Part shown: in pieces, positions 22,671 to 34,285 of the stretch
Position numbering within the stretch: the first letter of the stretch is position 1
Layout: the number at the start of each line of letters is the position of its first letter
Source of the DNA: Piliocolobus tephrosceles
Lineage: Eukaryota; Chordata; Mammalia; Primates; Cercopithecidae
Length of the DNA: 64,000 nt
NCBI RefSeq assembly: GCF_002776525.5
Contig: NC_045443.1
Span: forward strand, 52,364,168 to 52,428,167
Direction: 5' to 3'
Notes under the pieces: model-generated
Database searches by the model: none
The model's input: the letters and a program-made list of their open reading frames with translations, nothing else
Told to the model about the DNA's origin: nothing
Position numbers and translations under genes: made by a program

Positions 22671-22904
22671 TACAAAAATTATAAAAAGTAAAGTTTTGCA
22701 GATGCCAAGAGTCCATAATACAAATTCTTTATATGGGTTGTATGCTTAAATGAAGTTATTTAATAAAATTACCTTAGTATTGATATTTCGTGACATGATT
22801 TTGGGCTTCTTTGGTCATTGGCTAAATTATCCATTAATTATTTAGTAATAAGCTCTTCTTAGAGTTTAAACAACAAATATTTGCTTGACACCAGAGTAAA
22901 TCAA

Positions 22905-23105
22905 AGAGTAATAGTAATAGCAAACATGGTTTATTGAGGCATTGTCTTCGACACATGCCCTTGCAACAGCTCAAGAGATAATTATTATATCTATATTTTT
23001 CATAAAAGATAAATTACAATTAGAAAATGTAAGTAACTTGGTAAGGCAAAAGCTATTGAGATGTGGCCGCAATAGTTTGAACAGACTCTTCTGAATTTGA
23101 AATTC
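22905..23105 (+). mobile_element. MIR SINE, diverged
   Basis: The order of motifs fits MIR: atagcaaacatggtttattgagg, an aagagataattattatatc core, then aatgtaagtaacttggtaaggc. The middle is much mutated. Confidence 0.65.
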
Positions 23106-23740
23106 AATATGTTAATCTCTTAAAAATATCTAGTCACATTTTTATTAAGGTAAAGTTGCCATCTACAAGGGAATTTGGCTTTCAAAACCATGGAGGAGAC
23201 AAAATAAGATTGTCAAATTTAATTATGCAAAATTTATATTTCCAGTAGAACAAGCATATATTGGCTTTGAATATGCAACTTGAACAATAATGTATGTTCC
23301 TGTAAGTCTTCCTTAGCCAAGGTTTCTGTTAATTGTACCGCTTCTTATTCAAGCAGTAACTAACCTCCATGTTTATTTGTCAATTTTCAGAAAAATTTAA
23401 AAGCCACCACAAAAATATGCAACTTGTGTTGACTATTTTAGTTTAATTTTGATTTCCTGAAGTATATATCTATTGCACGTAGTGGGAGTTTGAGGTAAAA
23501 AAATCTATTCCTTTAAATCTTTCTCCTTCAATAATCTCTTAATTTTTAAGCCTAACACAGATATTCTTGAATTAACATAACTAAGTTCAATAACCATCTC
23601 ATAAGACTCCATTACAATGGTTTTCTACTAGCTGCATGTAACTCACAAGTAGATTGGGAGGCTATAAAATGAATTTAGTAGTGCATGTTAATGTGTCCAA
23701 CAAACTAGCACAGTAAAAATAAGTATATTCGTGACAATTA
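23106..23740. other. Intergenic DNA, nothing recognised
   Basis: A/T-rich, with no gene or nameable repeat. Confidence 0.4.
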
Positions 23741-23744
23741 AAGC

Positions 23745-23930
23745 TTATATATATTTAGGGTGTACAACATGATGTTATATATATAACAATTATGAGAACA
23801 AAAATGTATATTTAAGATATATATGCATATGTATATACCCATACACACACATTGTGGAATGGCTAAATCAAGCTATTTTACCATATGCATTACTTCACAT
23901 ACTTATCCACTTTTTGTGGTGAGAAAACCC
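23745..23930 (-). mobile_element. Ancient LINE-1 3' UTR fragment
   Basis: The blocks tagggtgtacaacatgatg, attgtggaatggctaaatc and tttttgtggtgagaa, in this order, are antisense to the 3' UTR of older primate L1 families. A TA/CA-rich microsatellite-like expansion (about 23770-23850) interrupts it. Confidence 0.7.
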
Positions 23931-24283
23931 ACAGGCTATTTCTGGTTCTTTCATTCACTATCTTATTGTTCTTGGTTGAAACAGAAACTATTTGAAAATC
24001 ACTCTAATAATCTGTAAAGAAGGTTCTAGAACTGTAAGAAACTAAAATTTGACAACCATAAATAATAAGGAATGCTTTGTGATTGACATGGGAACACTCA
24101 TAGTGGAGGTCTAGTAGGACTTAGTCACTTTGCAAGTTAATTGGTGTTTCCTCTTTTTCTTACACACTTTCTTACAGATTCAGCTTTTACATCTTTCATA
24201 AATTTACAGGCTACATTTATAGCCTGTGTTATTTATGGTATTTTGTTTCTCTTAAGCATTTTCAATAAAATATACATAGTCAC

Positions 24284-24725
24284 TGTAGTGGACTGGATTG
24301 TTTTCCCCAAAAAGATATGTTGATGTTCTCATCCTTGATACCTGTGAATGTGACCTTACTTAGAAACAAGGCCTTTGCAGTGTAAGCAATTTAAGATGAA
24401 GTCAAACTAGACTAGGGTGGATCCTAAATCCAATGGCTAATGTCATCATATAAAAAGAGAGAGAGAGAGATTTGAAGACACAGAGTCGTACACACAGGGA
24501 AGACAGTTATGTGAAGATGGATGTAGAAATTGGAGTGATGACTGTGCAAACCAAGGAACACCAAGGATTGTTGACCACCACATTGAAGGAGCGGAGCATG
24601 GAACATATTTTCCCTTAGAGACTTCAGAAGAAAAAGACGTGCTGACATCTTAATTCCAGACTTCTGGCTTCCTGAACTGTAAGAGGATAAATTACTGCTG
24701 TTTTAAAGCACCCAGTTAGGTGATT
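24284..24725 (+). mobile_element. Old LTR-type repeat (ERVL-MaLR-like)
   Basis: Starts tgtagtggactggattg and proceeds through acctgtgaatgtgacctta, ccaaggaacaccaagg and gacttctggcttcctgaactg to tgttttaaagcacccag. This arrangement is a familiar mammalian LTR-type repeat. I am confident it is an interspersed repeat, less so of the family. A (GA)n run (24456-24470) lies inside. Confidence 0.55.
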
Positions 24726-24814
24726 AGTAATTAGGTGATTTTTCATGAGCTGTGTGGTAGATGGATTAAAAAAGAAAAAAGAAAAAAAAAAACAGCCATG
24801 CACTTTATGATGTG

Positions 24815-25195
24815 ACTCAGGAGTGCCTCTCATCAGGATTGTGTCCATTTCCTTATCTCTTGAATCTAGTCTAGATGTGTGACTTGTTTTACAAAATGAA
24901 TGTGACAGAAGGAATATTCAGAGTGTAAGGGTCAAGAAACCATGCATGTATCTACTCTCTCTCTCTCTCTCTGGCATACACGTGATTCTCATGAGAACAC
25001 CAAAGCCAGGATGCTGGAAAAAGACAGATGTTTTGAAGCAGGGTTGAATTATCCCAGAAGAGTCCATTCTAGATCAGCTTATAGCTAGCTGATTCCAAAA
25101 AATGTGGAGGAACCTAGTTCAGAACCCGGCATATCTGCCTAGCCAACCTATAAGTCAAGAACAATTACAAATAATTATTGCTTGAATACACTATG
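24815..25195 (+). mobile_element. MLT1-like MaLR LTR, diverged
   Basis: Motifs ttatctcttgaatctagtc, gtgacttgttttacaaaatg, ctgcctagccaacctataag and caaataattattgcttgaa resemble an MLT1 LTR with its terminal polyadenylation region. It contains a (TC)n run at 24955-24973. A poly-A stretch at 24770-24792 precedes it. Confidence 0.5.
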
Positions 25196-25750
25196 CTTAA
25201 TGGAGATCTGTTACAAAGAAATGGCTAAGTGATAAAAGATGCACTCCAAATAATAAGTTAAGGATCACATCTGTCAGACTCATCCTTGACTCAATAACTG
25301 AAATTGTTCCCACTGTGAAGCCCGGTGCAGAGAAGCTGTAACAGATCTGGTACTTACCTTTCTTTTCTTTTTTTTTTTTTTTTCTTGCATCAGATGAATA
25401 ATATCTTGCTCTATTTGTTGGTTCAAATTTACTATCAATTAAGTTCAAATAATTTCCATTTAAATTTAAAGTGAAGTATTTTAAATATTCTTTTCCATTA
25501 GAAATACATAAGCTCTCTAGTGGCACAATTCTCTATGGATGCCAAACATTTTGGTAGCTATTCTGAGCATTAAAAATCTTATCAGAGCTTTAACTGGTCT
25601 CAGTTAAAGAAATTATTTCAACGGTCATCAGGTTCAGAGAAGAGGTTCCTCCTGAAGAGTTCAAGGAATAAAAGTGCTAAAATTTGCAGTATCTCTAAGT
25701 TTTCAGTCCTGTGCATTTTTCACCAGCCTCTCAGAGCACAGCACATTTTT
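25196..25750. other. Intergenic DNA with a T-rich tract
   Basis: Nothing recognised except a pyrimidine/T run at 25359-25385. Confidence 0.4.
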
Positions 25751-25751
25751 T

Positions 25752-25885
25752 TCTTTTTAATGTTTGCTTTAAATTGTATATATTTATGGTGTTTCGAGAT
25801 ATGTATACAATGTGTAATGACTAAGCTAATTAACATATACTTTACCTCACATTTTTGTGAGCACACAAAATCTACTCTCTTAGTT
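25752..25885 (-). mobile_element. Ancient LINE-1 3' UTR fragment
   Basis: Blocks tatttatggtgtttcgagatatgtatac, taagctaattaacatat and aaaatctactctctta match the antisense 3' UTR of older primate L1s, the same region as at 23745-23930. Confidence 0.65.
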
Positions 25886-26039
25886 CATTGATTTCTTCCT
25901 TGAATATGTATTTACTGCATGCTTGCAATGGCCCTGGCACACTTCTATATCCTTAGCATAAAGCTGCCATCAAGATTTATGAATATAAATGTAAAACTGA
26001 GAATATGAAGGATTAAGAACAGGTACAGAGCACTTGGAG

Positions 26040-27960
26040 AGAACTTCCAGTTTTAGCACCTACATGTAAAGATCTTGGAAGTCTTCACTTCCATCCCTAC
26101 AAAAAAAAGAAAAGCAGAATAAACTGAAAATCAATGACTTTCCTTGTACCCATCTAAGAACTGAGGTCACAAGATAAACTGTGACCCCCAAATCTGGAGA
26201 CGGGCTTATCTAGAGAGATGCAATCAAGATTTGCTTTCCAGGAGCAGAAGCTGCTGAAGCCATAACTTGTAGAAGCACTTCGATGGTAACTTTGATGAAT
26301 TGCTGGAGGCTGAGTGTGGTGTAACATGAGTGTGAGAAACTCCTGGGGGTTGCAGTCTTTGGGGGGCAAACTTTCATGGATCTTACTTCTAGAACCCTAC
26401 CACATTACCTGGATGAAAAGTCAAGAAAAATCCCTTTATGGCCCTGGAAGGAGGAAAAGAGTTATCATTGTGAAATATGAACAGAGTATGCCCTATAACA
26501 AAGGCCTGTTCTCCGTGGTATAAGACTTAATTAGAGAGGCTCACCCCATTGCAGAGAAGGGCATTTCTCACAATCCAACCCCCCTTTTCTTGACTCACCC
26601 AAAGGTGGGGGAAATCTGTATCACTGGAGAAACACTTGTGAAGATCACAACCCTAATATATTGGCCTACTAAACACTGAGATTTAATCATAAATGTACAG
26701 ATGCTTCCTCTATCCACACCTTGACACAGCACAACAGGATGTCAGAATAAGTAGTGAATTACAGCTGAAAAGGCAGTACGATGCAGACTTTCTCTGAAGA
26801 GGTATACCTGGAGAAACCTAGAGTAGGCAGGGGCACCACAAAATAGGACACTGGAGGAATTTGAAACCATTGAAATATATAGCTACAGAAAACAGGAAGC
26901 ACAACCCAACTCCTAGACAGATTAATGTAAAACTTCACATTGAAGGCAATTTACTTTAGTTCCTATTACTTCATATGTTATGTCCAGCTTTTAAAAATCT
27001 TACAAGGCAAGAAAAAACACAACACATGCCAAAAGGCAAGAAAAAAGCCTAGAGAGGGAAGGCAAACATCAAAACCAGAATCAGAAATTATGCAGATGTT
27101 AGAACTGATTAATGTATCAAAGGTTATAATGAAAAACAAAGGTAACATGCAAGAACAAAAGGATAAATTATCAAGAAGGATGGGAACTACAAGAAAGAAT
27201 CAAAAGGAAATGTAGGAAAAAAAGAAATAAAGAACTTCTTTGGTGGGCTTATCAGTAGATTACACATGGCCCAGAGAAGAATCATCACGTTGAAACTGGA
27301 ATGCAAAGGGAAGAAAAGAGTGAAAAATAAAACATCCAAAAATTATGGGAAGATTTCAAGAAATATAACAAATGCAAAATTGGAAAACTAGCATGAGAAA
27401 AAAGAAATAGTAGAGATGAAGTATTTAATGTAATAATGGCTGAGAACATTCCAAAATTGATGTCAGACACCAAATCACAGCTTCAGGAATTTCAAAGAAC
27501 ATCAAGCAGAATAAATACCCCCTGTTATTCCCCAATAATAAAACAAAACTTTATGAGTTATAACATATTCATACTGCAGAAAATTGAATACAGCGAAAAA
27601 CAACTTGAAAGAAGAAAAAAAGTACTTATAAAGAAAAGGATTAGAATTACAGTGACTTCTCATTAGATGCCATGCAAGCAAGAGAAGAATGGAATGAAAT
27701 ATTTTAAATTTTGAAATAAAAAGACTATCACCAATTTAGAATTCTATACAAAATAAATTATCCTCCAAAAGTAAAGGAGAAATAAATCCTTGCTCAGAAA
27801 ACAAAACCACAGACTTCACTGTCAATGGACTTACCTTGCAAGAAATGTTAAGAGAAATTCTTCAGGGAGGCCAATAACATATATCAGAAACTCAAATTTA
27901 CATGAAGAAAGGAAGTGTTTTGGAGAAGGAATAAATGGATAAGTGCATTGAATTAGATTT
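26040..27960 (+). mobile_element. Ancient L1M/HAL1-like element: 5' UTR and ORF1 region
   Basis: The left part resembles the 5' UTR of old mammalian L1/HAL1 (ccagttttagcacctacatg; aggagcagaagctgctgaagcc). The right part reads as a decayed ORF1: ggctgagaacattccaaaattg, tgccatgcaagcaagagaagaatggaa, aattctatacaaaataaattat, cttgcaagaaatgttaag. Frames are broken throughout. HAL1 elements carry ORF1 only, and no ORF2 is seen in continuity here, so HAL1 is possible. Confidence 0.65.
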
Positions 27961-28584
27961 TTCTACTCAACTGACATTTTTTGAGTAGCACCAAATACTA
28001 TCATTTACTATTTAATAACATTAATTAAAAATCCATTAGTTACTAGTATGCTTCTGTTGTTAAGGGATGGCAATATTCTGACATCCCTCAACTAGACTAT
28101 CTCTGAATGTCTGTTTCTCTGCTCTCTCTCCCTTTGTCACTATTTGTTTTTCTCCTTCCTCTTTGCTTCCATTCTTCCTTTTTTACTACCTTTTTTTGTC
28201 TCTTATTATTTATTTCTTGCTTGCTTAAATCAACAGACAGCTTTTGAAAAGCAATACTATTGAATGGACAAGACTGGCAATTAGGGTTCTGGAAATTTAC
28301 ACAATGCTTTTCATAGTGACAACTTGGAAAGTTGATAATTTGGAAGAATCCATGCCCCCAGTGTTCCCACATTTGATGAATGTCATTAATTTAAAGAATC
28401 AAGAAGTCAAGCTAACTTCAAGTGTGAAAAAAAAAAAATGCCTCAGCATTTTCAAACAGCCAAACAACAAAAATAAAGAAAATATCTTAATGTGGCCGGA
28501 GGAAAAAGGACCAATACATTCCATGAATGCGAGGAACAATGGCTTGAACAATTGCTGCCTTCTAATCACAGACTATGGATACTA

Positions 28585-29220
28585 GTAAATAAAGAGGAAT
28601 TTTTAAAGTGCTAAAAAAAAAAATCAATTGTCAGCCTATAATTCTATACAGCAAAACTATTCTTCAAGAGTGAAAGCTTAATAAGGATATCTCAGATAAA
28701 CTAAAACTGAGTATTTGTCAGTACATACCTGCACTACAAGGAATGCCACATAGCTGCAGTGCATGAATGCCACAGGAAGTTTTCAGGCTTAAGGAAAAGT
28801 AATCCAGCATGAAAGCTAGAACTGTAAGAATAGTCAAAAACATCAAAAACTTTAAATGTGTGTATAAATATTACTTTTTTCTTTTATTCTTCAATAAATT
28901 TAAATTAAATAATTCTTCACAGAGGTATTTAAATATGTATATATTTTTAAACTATAAATGAAAATATTGTAACCCACTAAAAATGTTATCTAAAATTTCA
29001 CTAGATAGACTGAACACTAAAAATAAGATTATAAAACAAAAAGGATGAGGGAAACTACATAGAGAATAATAAAAACCATTCAGTTTGAAAAACAAAGAAA
29101 AAATAATAATAATAAAAAGAACAGATTCTCTATGACCTGTAAGACAATATCAAAAGGTCTAACATGTACATAAGGCATAAGGAGCAGATAATGAGGTAAC
29201 TGACATATTTTTCAAGCAAG
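28585..29220 (+). mobile_element. Ancient L1 ORF1-region fragments
   Basis: A second decayed ORF1 3' region begins near 28590 (gtgctaaaaaaaaaaatcaattgtcagcc, attcttcaagagtgaaag). A separate L1M-like block lies near 29110-29220 (ctatgacctgtaagacaatatcaaaaggtctaac). They are probably two different insertions. Neither has coding capacity. Confidence 0.55.
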
Positions 29221-30536
29221 AGAGTGCCAGCAGTCTTTAATAGGGAGAATTAACCTGTTTAGTATGCCCAGAGTGTTCATGGAAATCTGGATATTCAAAA
29301 TTTTTTAGGAGATTGGCTCAACTGCCCTATCCCATGTCTCAGGACCCCACATACCTTCTCAATCAGAGTCTCTATGTGGGCGCTGCAGACTTGCCAAAGT
29401 TGTCTCTCAGTTCTTTCTACCTTTCAGCTGTTAGATATCTTTATTGGCTGTCATTGAGGCCTTCTGATTGTTACACTTGATCTTCAATTAGTGGTAAATC
29501 ACTCTCAGTTCTCAACTATACTTCTCCAAGGCTTGAATGCTTTCAGTGATGGCTATCCAACTTTCAGGTCTTTATTATTATTATATGATTGGTACCTCCC
29601 AAAAAACTGGCAACTTGCACATGCCAGTGCAATTTCTTCCAACAATATTGCATTCCAATTTATTACTGATGAAATTTTAACAATTTCACTTATATTGTAT
29701 ATGAGGATTATCAGTGGTTCTCCCACTATCCAGTAGCTGGCTTGTGGGTTATCCAGCATAAAAAATTCAATTGTACAGTCTGCTTTGTCAGGTGAATCTT
29801 GGTACCAAACATTGCAGATTGGGTCTCTCAAGACACAGACTCTAAGATGGGAATTTTTGTAGATGAACTTCAGCGAACAATCCAACAAGAATAAACACCT
29901 GTAAGGATGTGAAAGAAGCACGGCTGGGCAGGGGGAGAAATCTAACACTTAAATAGTCCTAACAAAGCCTCAGTCAATCCAATGGGCATCTATGGGGGTA
30001 GGATTGCCCTTCACAGTTGTCCCAAATTGAGGAAATATAGCTAGACATTTGTTCTTCTGCATGGACCAATTATTAGAAAAGGGGTTCAGCTTTTGGTGAG
30101 TTGATGACATCAATTGCCAGGAATGGGAACTAGATTATCTGCTATCAACCAGAAAAACTCAGCAGCTTAAGGAATGAGTGTGTATGTTTATGAAATATGT
30201 ATATGTGTGTTAGGGGAAGATTTGGGGAGAGGTGGGCAGTAGAGCATCCACTACATAAAACACTTGAGACCTTCCAAGGATGATGGATTTGTAGAGCATT
30301 GTGAATACTGATGCAGAAAATGCAACCTTAAAGAATAAATTGAAAGTTATTTGAATATATAAGATAATTATACACATTATTAGTTCACTCAACAAATTTT
30401 TATTGAGAGTGTACATTGTGAATGATATATTTAAAACTCATTTTTTCCATAGGGTTTATATTCTACTTTTCTTCTAGCCTCCCACTCCTTTTGCTTTCTG
30501 TATTACAGTCATAATAAATGGCTCACTCTTCCCTGT
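29221..30536. other. Unassigned region, possibly old ERV material
   Basis: It has longer, higher-complexity sequence than its flanks, and a 131-codon antisense open frame (29553-29948) with no family I recognise. Parts (for example 29890-30010) feel like old ERVL-type sequence, but I cannot support a call. Near 30380-30400 there is an L2/MIR-like ttcactcaacaaatttttattgag motif. Confidence 0.3.
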
Positions 30537-30552
30537 TGTCCTTCATACACTT

Positions 30553-30842
30553 GTTTTTCTTTTTTGAGATTGAGTCTTGCTCTGTCACCCAGGTAGGAGT
30601 GCAGTGGTGCAATCTCAGCTCACTGTAAACTCCACCTCCAAGGTTCAAGCAATTATCCTGCCTCAGCCTCCTGAGTAGCTGGGTTTACAGGTATGTGACA
30701 CCATGCCCAGCTAATTTTTGTATTTTTAGTAGAGATGGGGTTTTGTCATATTGGTCAGCCTGGTCTCAAACTCCTTACTCAAGTGATCCACCCTGGCCAC
30801 CCAAAGTTCTGGGATTATAGGCATAAGCCACCATGCCTGACC
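30553..30842 (-). mobile_element. Alu, full length, minus orientation
   Basis: Antisense Alu from the T-rich head (ttttgagattgagtcttgctctgtcacccagg) to aagccaccatgcctgacc. A perfect 16-bp target duplication (tgtccttcatacactt) at 30537-30552 and 30843-30858 fixes both ends. Moderately diverged, consistent with an AluS/J age. Confidence 0.95.
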
Positions 30843-30870
30843 TGTCCTTCATACACTTTTAAACCTAGAA

Positions 30871-30950
30871 TTGATGGATAAATAAACCTTGTCTAGGTTA
30901 TTATAATTATTATTATAAATAAACCTAGACAAAATTTATTTATCCATCAA
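30871..30950. repeat. Near-perfect inverted repeat, ~32-bp arms
   Basis: The left arm (30871-30902, starting ttgatggataaataaa) and right arm (30918-30950, ending tttatttatccatcaa) are reverse complements with two mismatches and one single-base indel. They are separated by about 15 A/T-rich bases. The structure lies a few bases right of the Alu target duplication. Confidence 0.9.
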
Positions 30951-30973
30951 GTTACAACTCAAATATTACCTAC

Positions 30974-33152
30974 TGTATTAGTCCATTCTCATGCTGCCGT
31001 GAAGAAATACCTGAGACTGGGTAACTTATAAAGGGAAGAGGTTTAATTGACTCACAGTACGACATGACTGGGGAAGCTTCAGGAAACTTACAATGATGGC
31101 AGAAGTCACCTCTTCACAGGGCAGCAAGAGAGAGAATGAGTGCCCAGTAAGGGGAGAAGCCCTTTATAAAATCATTGGATCTTGTGAGAACTATCTCACT
31201 ATCACTAGAACAGGATGGGGGAAACCACCCCCATGATTTAATTGTCTTCACCTGGTCCCTCCCACAACATGTGGGGATTATGAGAACTACTATTCAAGAT
31301 GAGATTTGGGTGGGGACACAGCCAAGCCATATTATTCTGTCCCTGGTCCCTTCCAAATCTTATGTTGTCACATTTCAAAACACAATCATGCATTTCCAAT
31401 AGTCCCCCAAACTCTTAGCTCATCCCAGCATTAACCCCAAAGTCCGAGTCCAAAGTCTCATCTGAGATAAGGCAAGTCCCTTCCACTGACGAACCTGTAA
31501 AGTCAAAAGCAAGTTAGTTACTTTCTGGATACAATGGGGATACAGGAAATGGGTAAATATGCCTGTTCCAAATGGGAGAAATTACTCAAAAAAAAAAGGG
31601 ACCACAGGCCCCATGCAAGTCCAAAATCCAATAGGGCATTCATTAAACCTTAAAGCTCCAAAATGATCTCTTCTGACTCCCCTTTTCACATCCAAGTTAC
31701 ACTGATACGAGAGGTGGGCTCCCACAGCCTTGGGCAGCTCTGCCCTTGTGGCTTTGCTGGGTACAGTCTTCTCCCAGCTCCTTTCATAGGCTGGTGTGAG
31801 TGCCTGCGGCTTTTTAAGACTCATGGTGCAAGTTGTCAGTGGTCTACCATTCTGGGGACTGGATTATGGCAGCCTTCTCCTCACAGCTCCACTAGGCAGT
31901 GCCCCAGTGAGGACTCTTTGTAGGGGCTTCAATGCCACATTTCCCTTTCCCACTACCCTAGCAGAGGTTCTCCATGAGGGCTCCACCCCTAAGCAAATTT
32001 CTGCTTGGACATCCAGACATTTCCATACATCCTCTGAAATCTGGGTGGAAGTTCCCAAACTTCAATTCTTGACTTCTGCACACCTGCAAGCCCAACACCA
32101 CATGTAAGCTGCCACGACTTGGGGCTTGCATTTTCTGAAGTAACAACCTGAGCTTTATATTGGCTCCTTTTAGCCATGGCTAAAGTTGAAGCAGCTGGGA
32201 TGCAGGACACAATGTCTTGAGACTGCATGGAACAGGGAAGCCTGGGCCCAGGCCAGGAAACCATTTTTCCCTCCTATTCCTCCAGATCTGTGATGGGAGG
32301 GGCTGCCATGAAGGTCTCTGACATGTCCTAGGGACATTTTCCCCATTGTCTTGGTGATTAACATTTGGCTCCTCATTACCTACGTAAATTTCTGCAGCAG
32401 CCTTGAATTTCTCCTCAAAAATTTTCTTTTCTATCACATCATCAGGCTGCAAATTTTCCAAATCTTCACACTCTGCTTTTTTTTTTTAATGCCTTGCCAC
32501 TTAGAAATTTCTTCTACCAGATATCCTAAACTATCTCTCTCAAGTTCAAAGTTCCACTGATCTCTAGGGCAGGGGCAAACTGCCTCCAGTCTCTTTGCTA
32601 AAGCATAGGAAGATAGACCTTTACACCAGTTCTCAATAAGATCCTCATCTCCATCTGAGACAACCTTAGCCTGGACTTCATTGTCCATATCACTGTAGGC
32701 ATTTTGGTCAAAGCCATTCAACTGTCTCTAGGAAGTTCTTTCCACATTTTCTTGACTTCTTCTGAGCCCTCCAAACTATTCCAACGTCTGCCTTTTACCC
32801 AGTTCTAAAGTTGCCTCCACATTCGTGGGTATCTTTAGAGTAGCAACTCACTCTCTGTAGTACCAATTTATGGAATTAGTCCTTTCTCATGCTGCTGTGA
32901 AGAAATACCTGAGTCAGGGTAACTTATAAAGAAAAGAGGTTTAACTGACTCACAGTTCCACATGGCTGAGGAGGCCTCAGGAAACTCATAAGCATGGCAG
33001 AAGGCATCTCTTCACAGAGCAACAGGAGAGAGAATGAGTACCCACCAAAGGGGAATTCCTTTGTACAACCATCAGATCTTGTGAAAAGTAACTGACTATC
33101 ATGAGAACAGGATGGGAGAAACTGCCTTCATGATTCAATTATCTCCACCTGG
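30974..33152 (-). mobile_element. THE1/MST-type MaLR provirus, minus strand
   Basis: One LTR (30974-31333) begins tgtattagtccattctcatgctgc and ends at the reversed tgtccccaccc promoter end. It is followed by a MaLR internal region (31334-32870; for example tctcatctgagataaggcaag, tgacatgtcctagggac, ttctaccagatatcctaaa) and a second LTR in the same orientation (32871-33152) that lacks its outermost ~80-90 bp. MaLR internal regions descend from a decayed ERVL gag-like region. Open frames here are short and broken, so the element is defective. Confidence 0.9.
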
Positions 33153-33163
33153 ATATCTTTACA

Positions 33164-33537
33164 TGATATGATTTGGCTGTGTCCCCACCCAAATCTCATC
33201 TTCAATGGTAGTTCCCATAATCCTCATATATCATAGGAGGGACCAGGTGGAGATAATTGAATCATGAGGGCAGATTTCCCCGAGCTGTTCTCACATTTTA
33301 TCACATTTTATAAGGGGTTTCCCTTATAGTTATCACATTTTATAAGGGGTTTCCCTCTTCACTGGGCACTCATTCTCTCTCCTGCTGCCCTGTGAAGAGG
33401 TACCTTCCACTATGATTGTAAGTTTCCTGGGGCCTCCCCAGCAATGTGTAACTGTGAATCAATTAAATCTCTTTCCTTTTTAAATGACCAAGTCCTAGGT
33501 ATTTCTTAATAGCAACGTGAGAGGACAGACTAATACA
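33164..33537 (+). mobile_element. THE1/MST-type MaLR LTR, plus strand, abutting the provirus
   Basis: A complete LTR from tgatatgatttggctgtgtcc to agactaataca. It is opposite in orientation to the neighbouring provirus LTR and separated from it by 11 bases. A 24-bp sequence (tcacattttataaggggttt and the next four bases) is present twice, at 33301-33324 and 33333-33356, and its first 10 bases also occur at 33291-33300. Confidence 0.9.
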
Positions 33538-33559
33538 ACTTCTCTGTGAAAACTTTTCT

Positions 33560-34260
33560 GATTCATCCAGACAATATTAATAACTCCATTCTTTGTACAT
33601 CCTTCACAATCAGATTTCGTCATGTTAAGGACTAAATTTGGCTTTCAACATCTTAGTTAACATATTATGAATCTCAACATGACATTCTACTCTATTTAGT
33701 TACTTAGCACTGCTGTAACTTCCAGTTGCTCATGCCAAAAACATAGGCATTATGTTTATTATTATTTTTATCTCACCACCTGTTTACTATTCATCAGCAA
33801 TTCCTGTCTCGCCTTTACATCTTAAAACATTTTGAACCTGTCTGTTTGTTTTTATCTCCACCAACATCATCCCAATTCAATATGCTTTCCTCTCCATAAG
33901 CTAGTGACCTGAACTTCTAATTGAGCTTCAGCTTCTTGCTATTTTTCCACTACTATACATTATTCAGAAAGAGAGATATTTTCACTGAGCATATATCAGA
34001 CAATCCTCCCCTTAAAATCCTCCAGAACCCTCCTATAACACTGAAACATCCAAATGTCTTAAGTTTATCTTACAAATTATACAAAATTGTTTTCTTATCC
34101 CTCTGTCCATTGTCCTTTAGTGAACCCCTCTGGTCTTCCTTTGGCTTCGTGCGCATGACAAGATTTTCTCTGTTTTAATGATTTTGCACCAAGTATACCC
34201 TCTTCTAATGTAAAATATTCCTTTCCTTTAAAAATAAGTTCTTACACACCCCAAAACAAT
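33560..34260 (+). mobile_element. L2 LINE 3' region, very diverged
   Basis: A C/T-rich run with phrases such as catcagcaattcctgtctcgcc, tctccaccaacatcatcc, aatcctccagaaccctcc and tctggtcttcctttggcttcg follows the order of the mammalian L2 3' region. No frame survives. Confidence 0.55.
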
Positions 34261-34285
34261 GGCTACTCAAATAAAAACAATAATA

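Noticed and set aside
29553..29948. 131-codon minus-strand open frame
   Set aside because: No recognisable domain, no promoter or splice context, and located in what may be old ERV-like DNA. Length alone is not enough to call a gene.
31582..32721. Several 60-103 codon frames between the MaLR LTRs
   Set aside because: Broken pieces of the MaLR internal region, overlapping on both strands. No intact gene.
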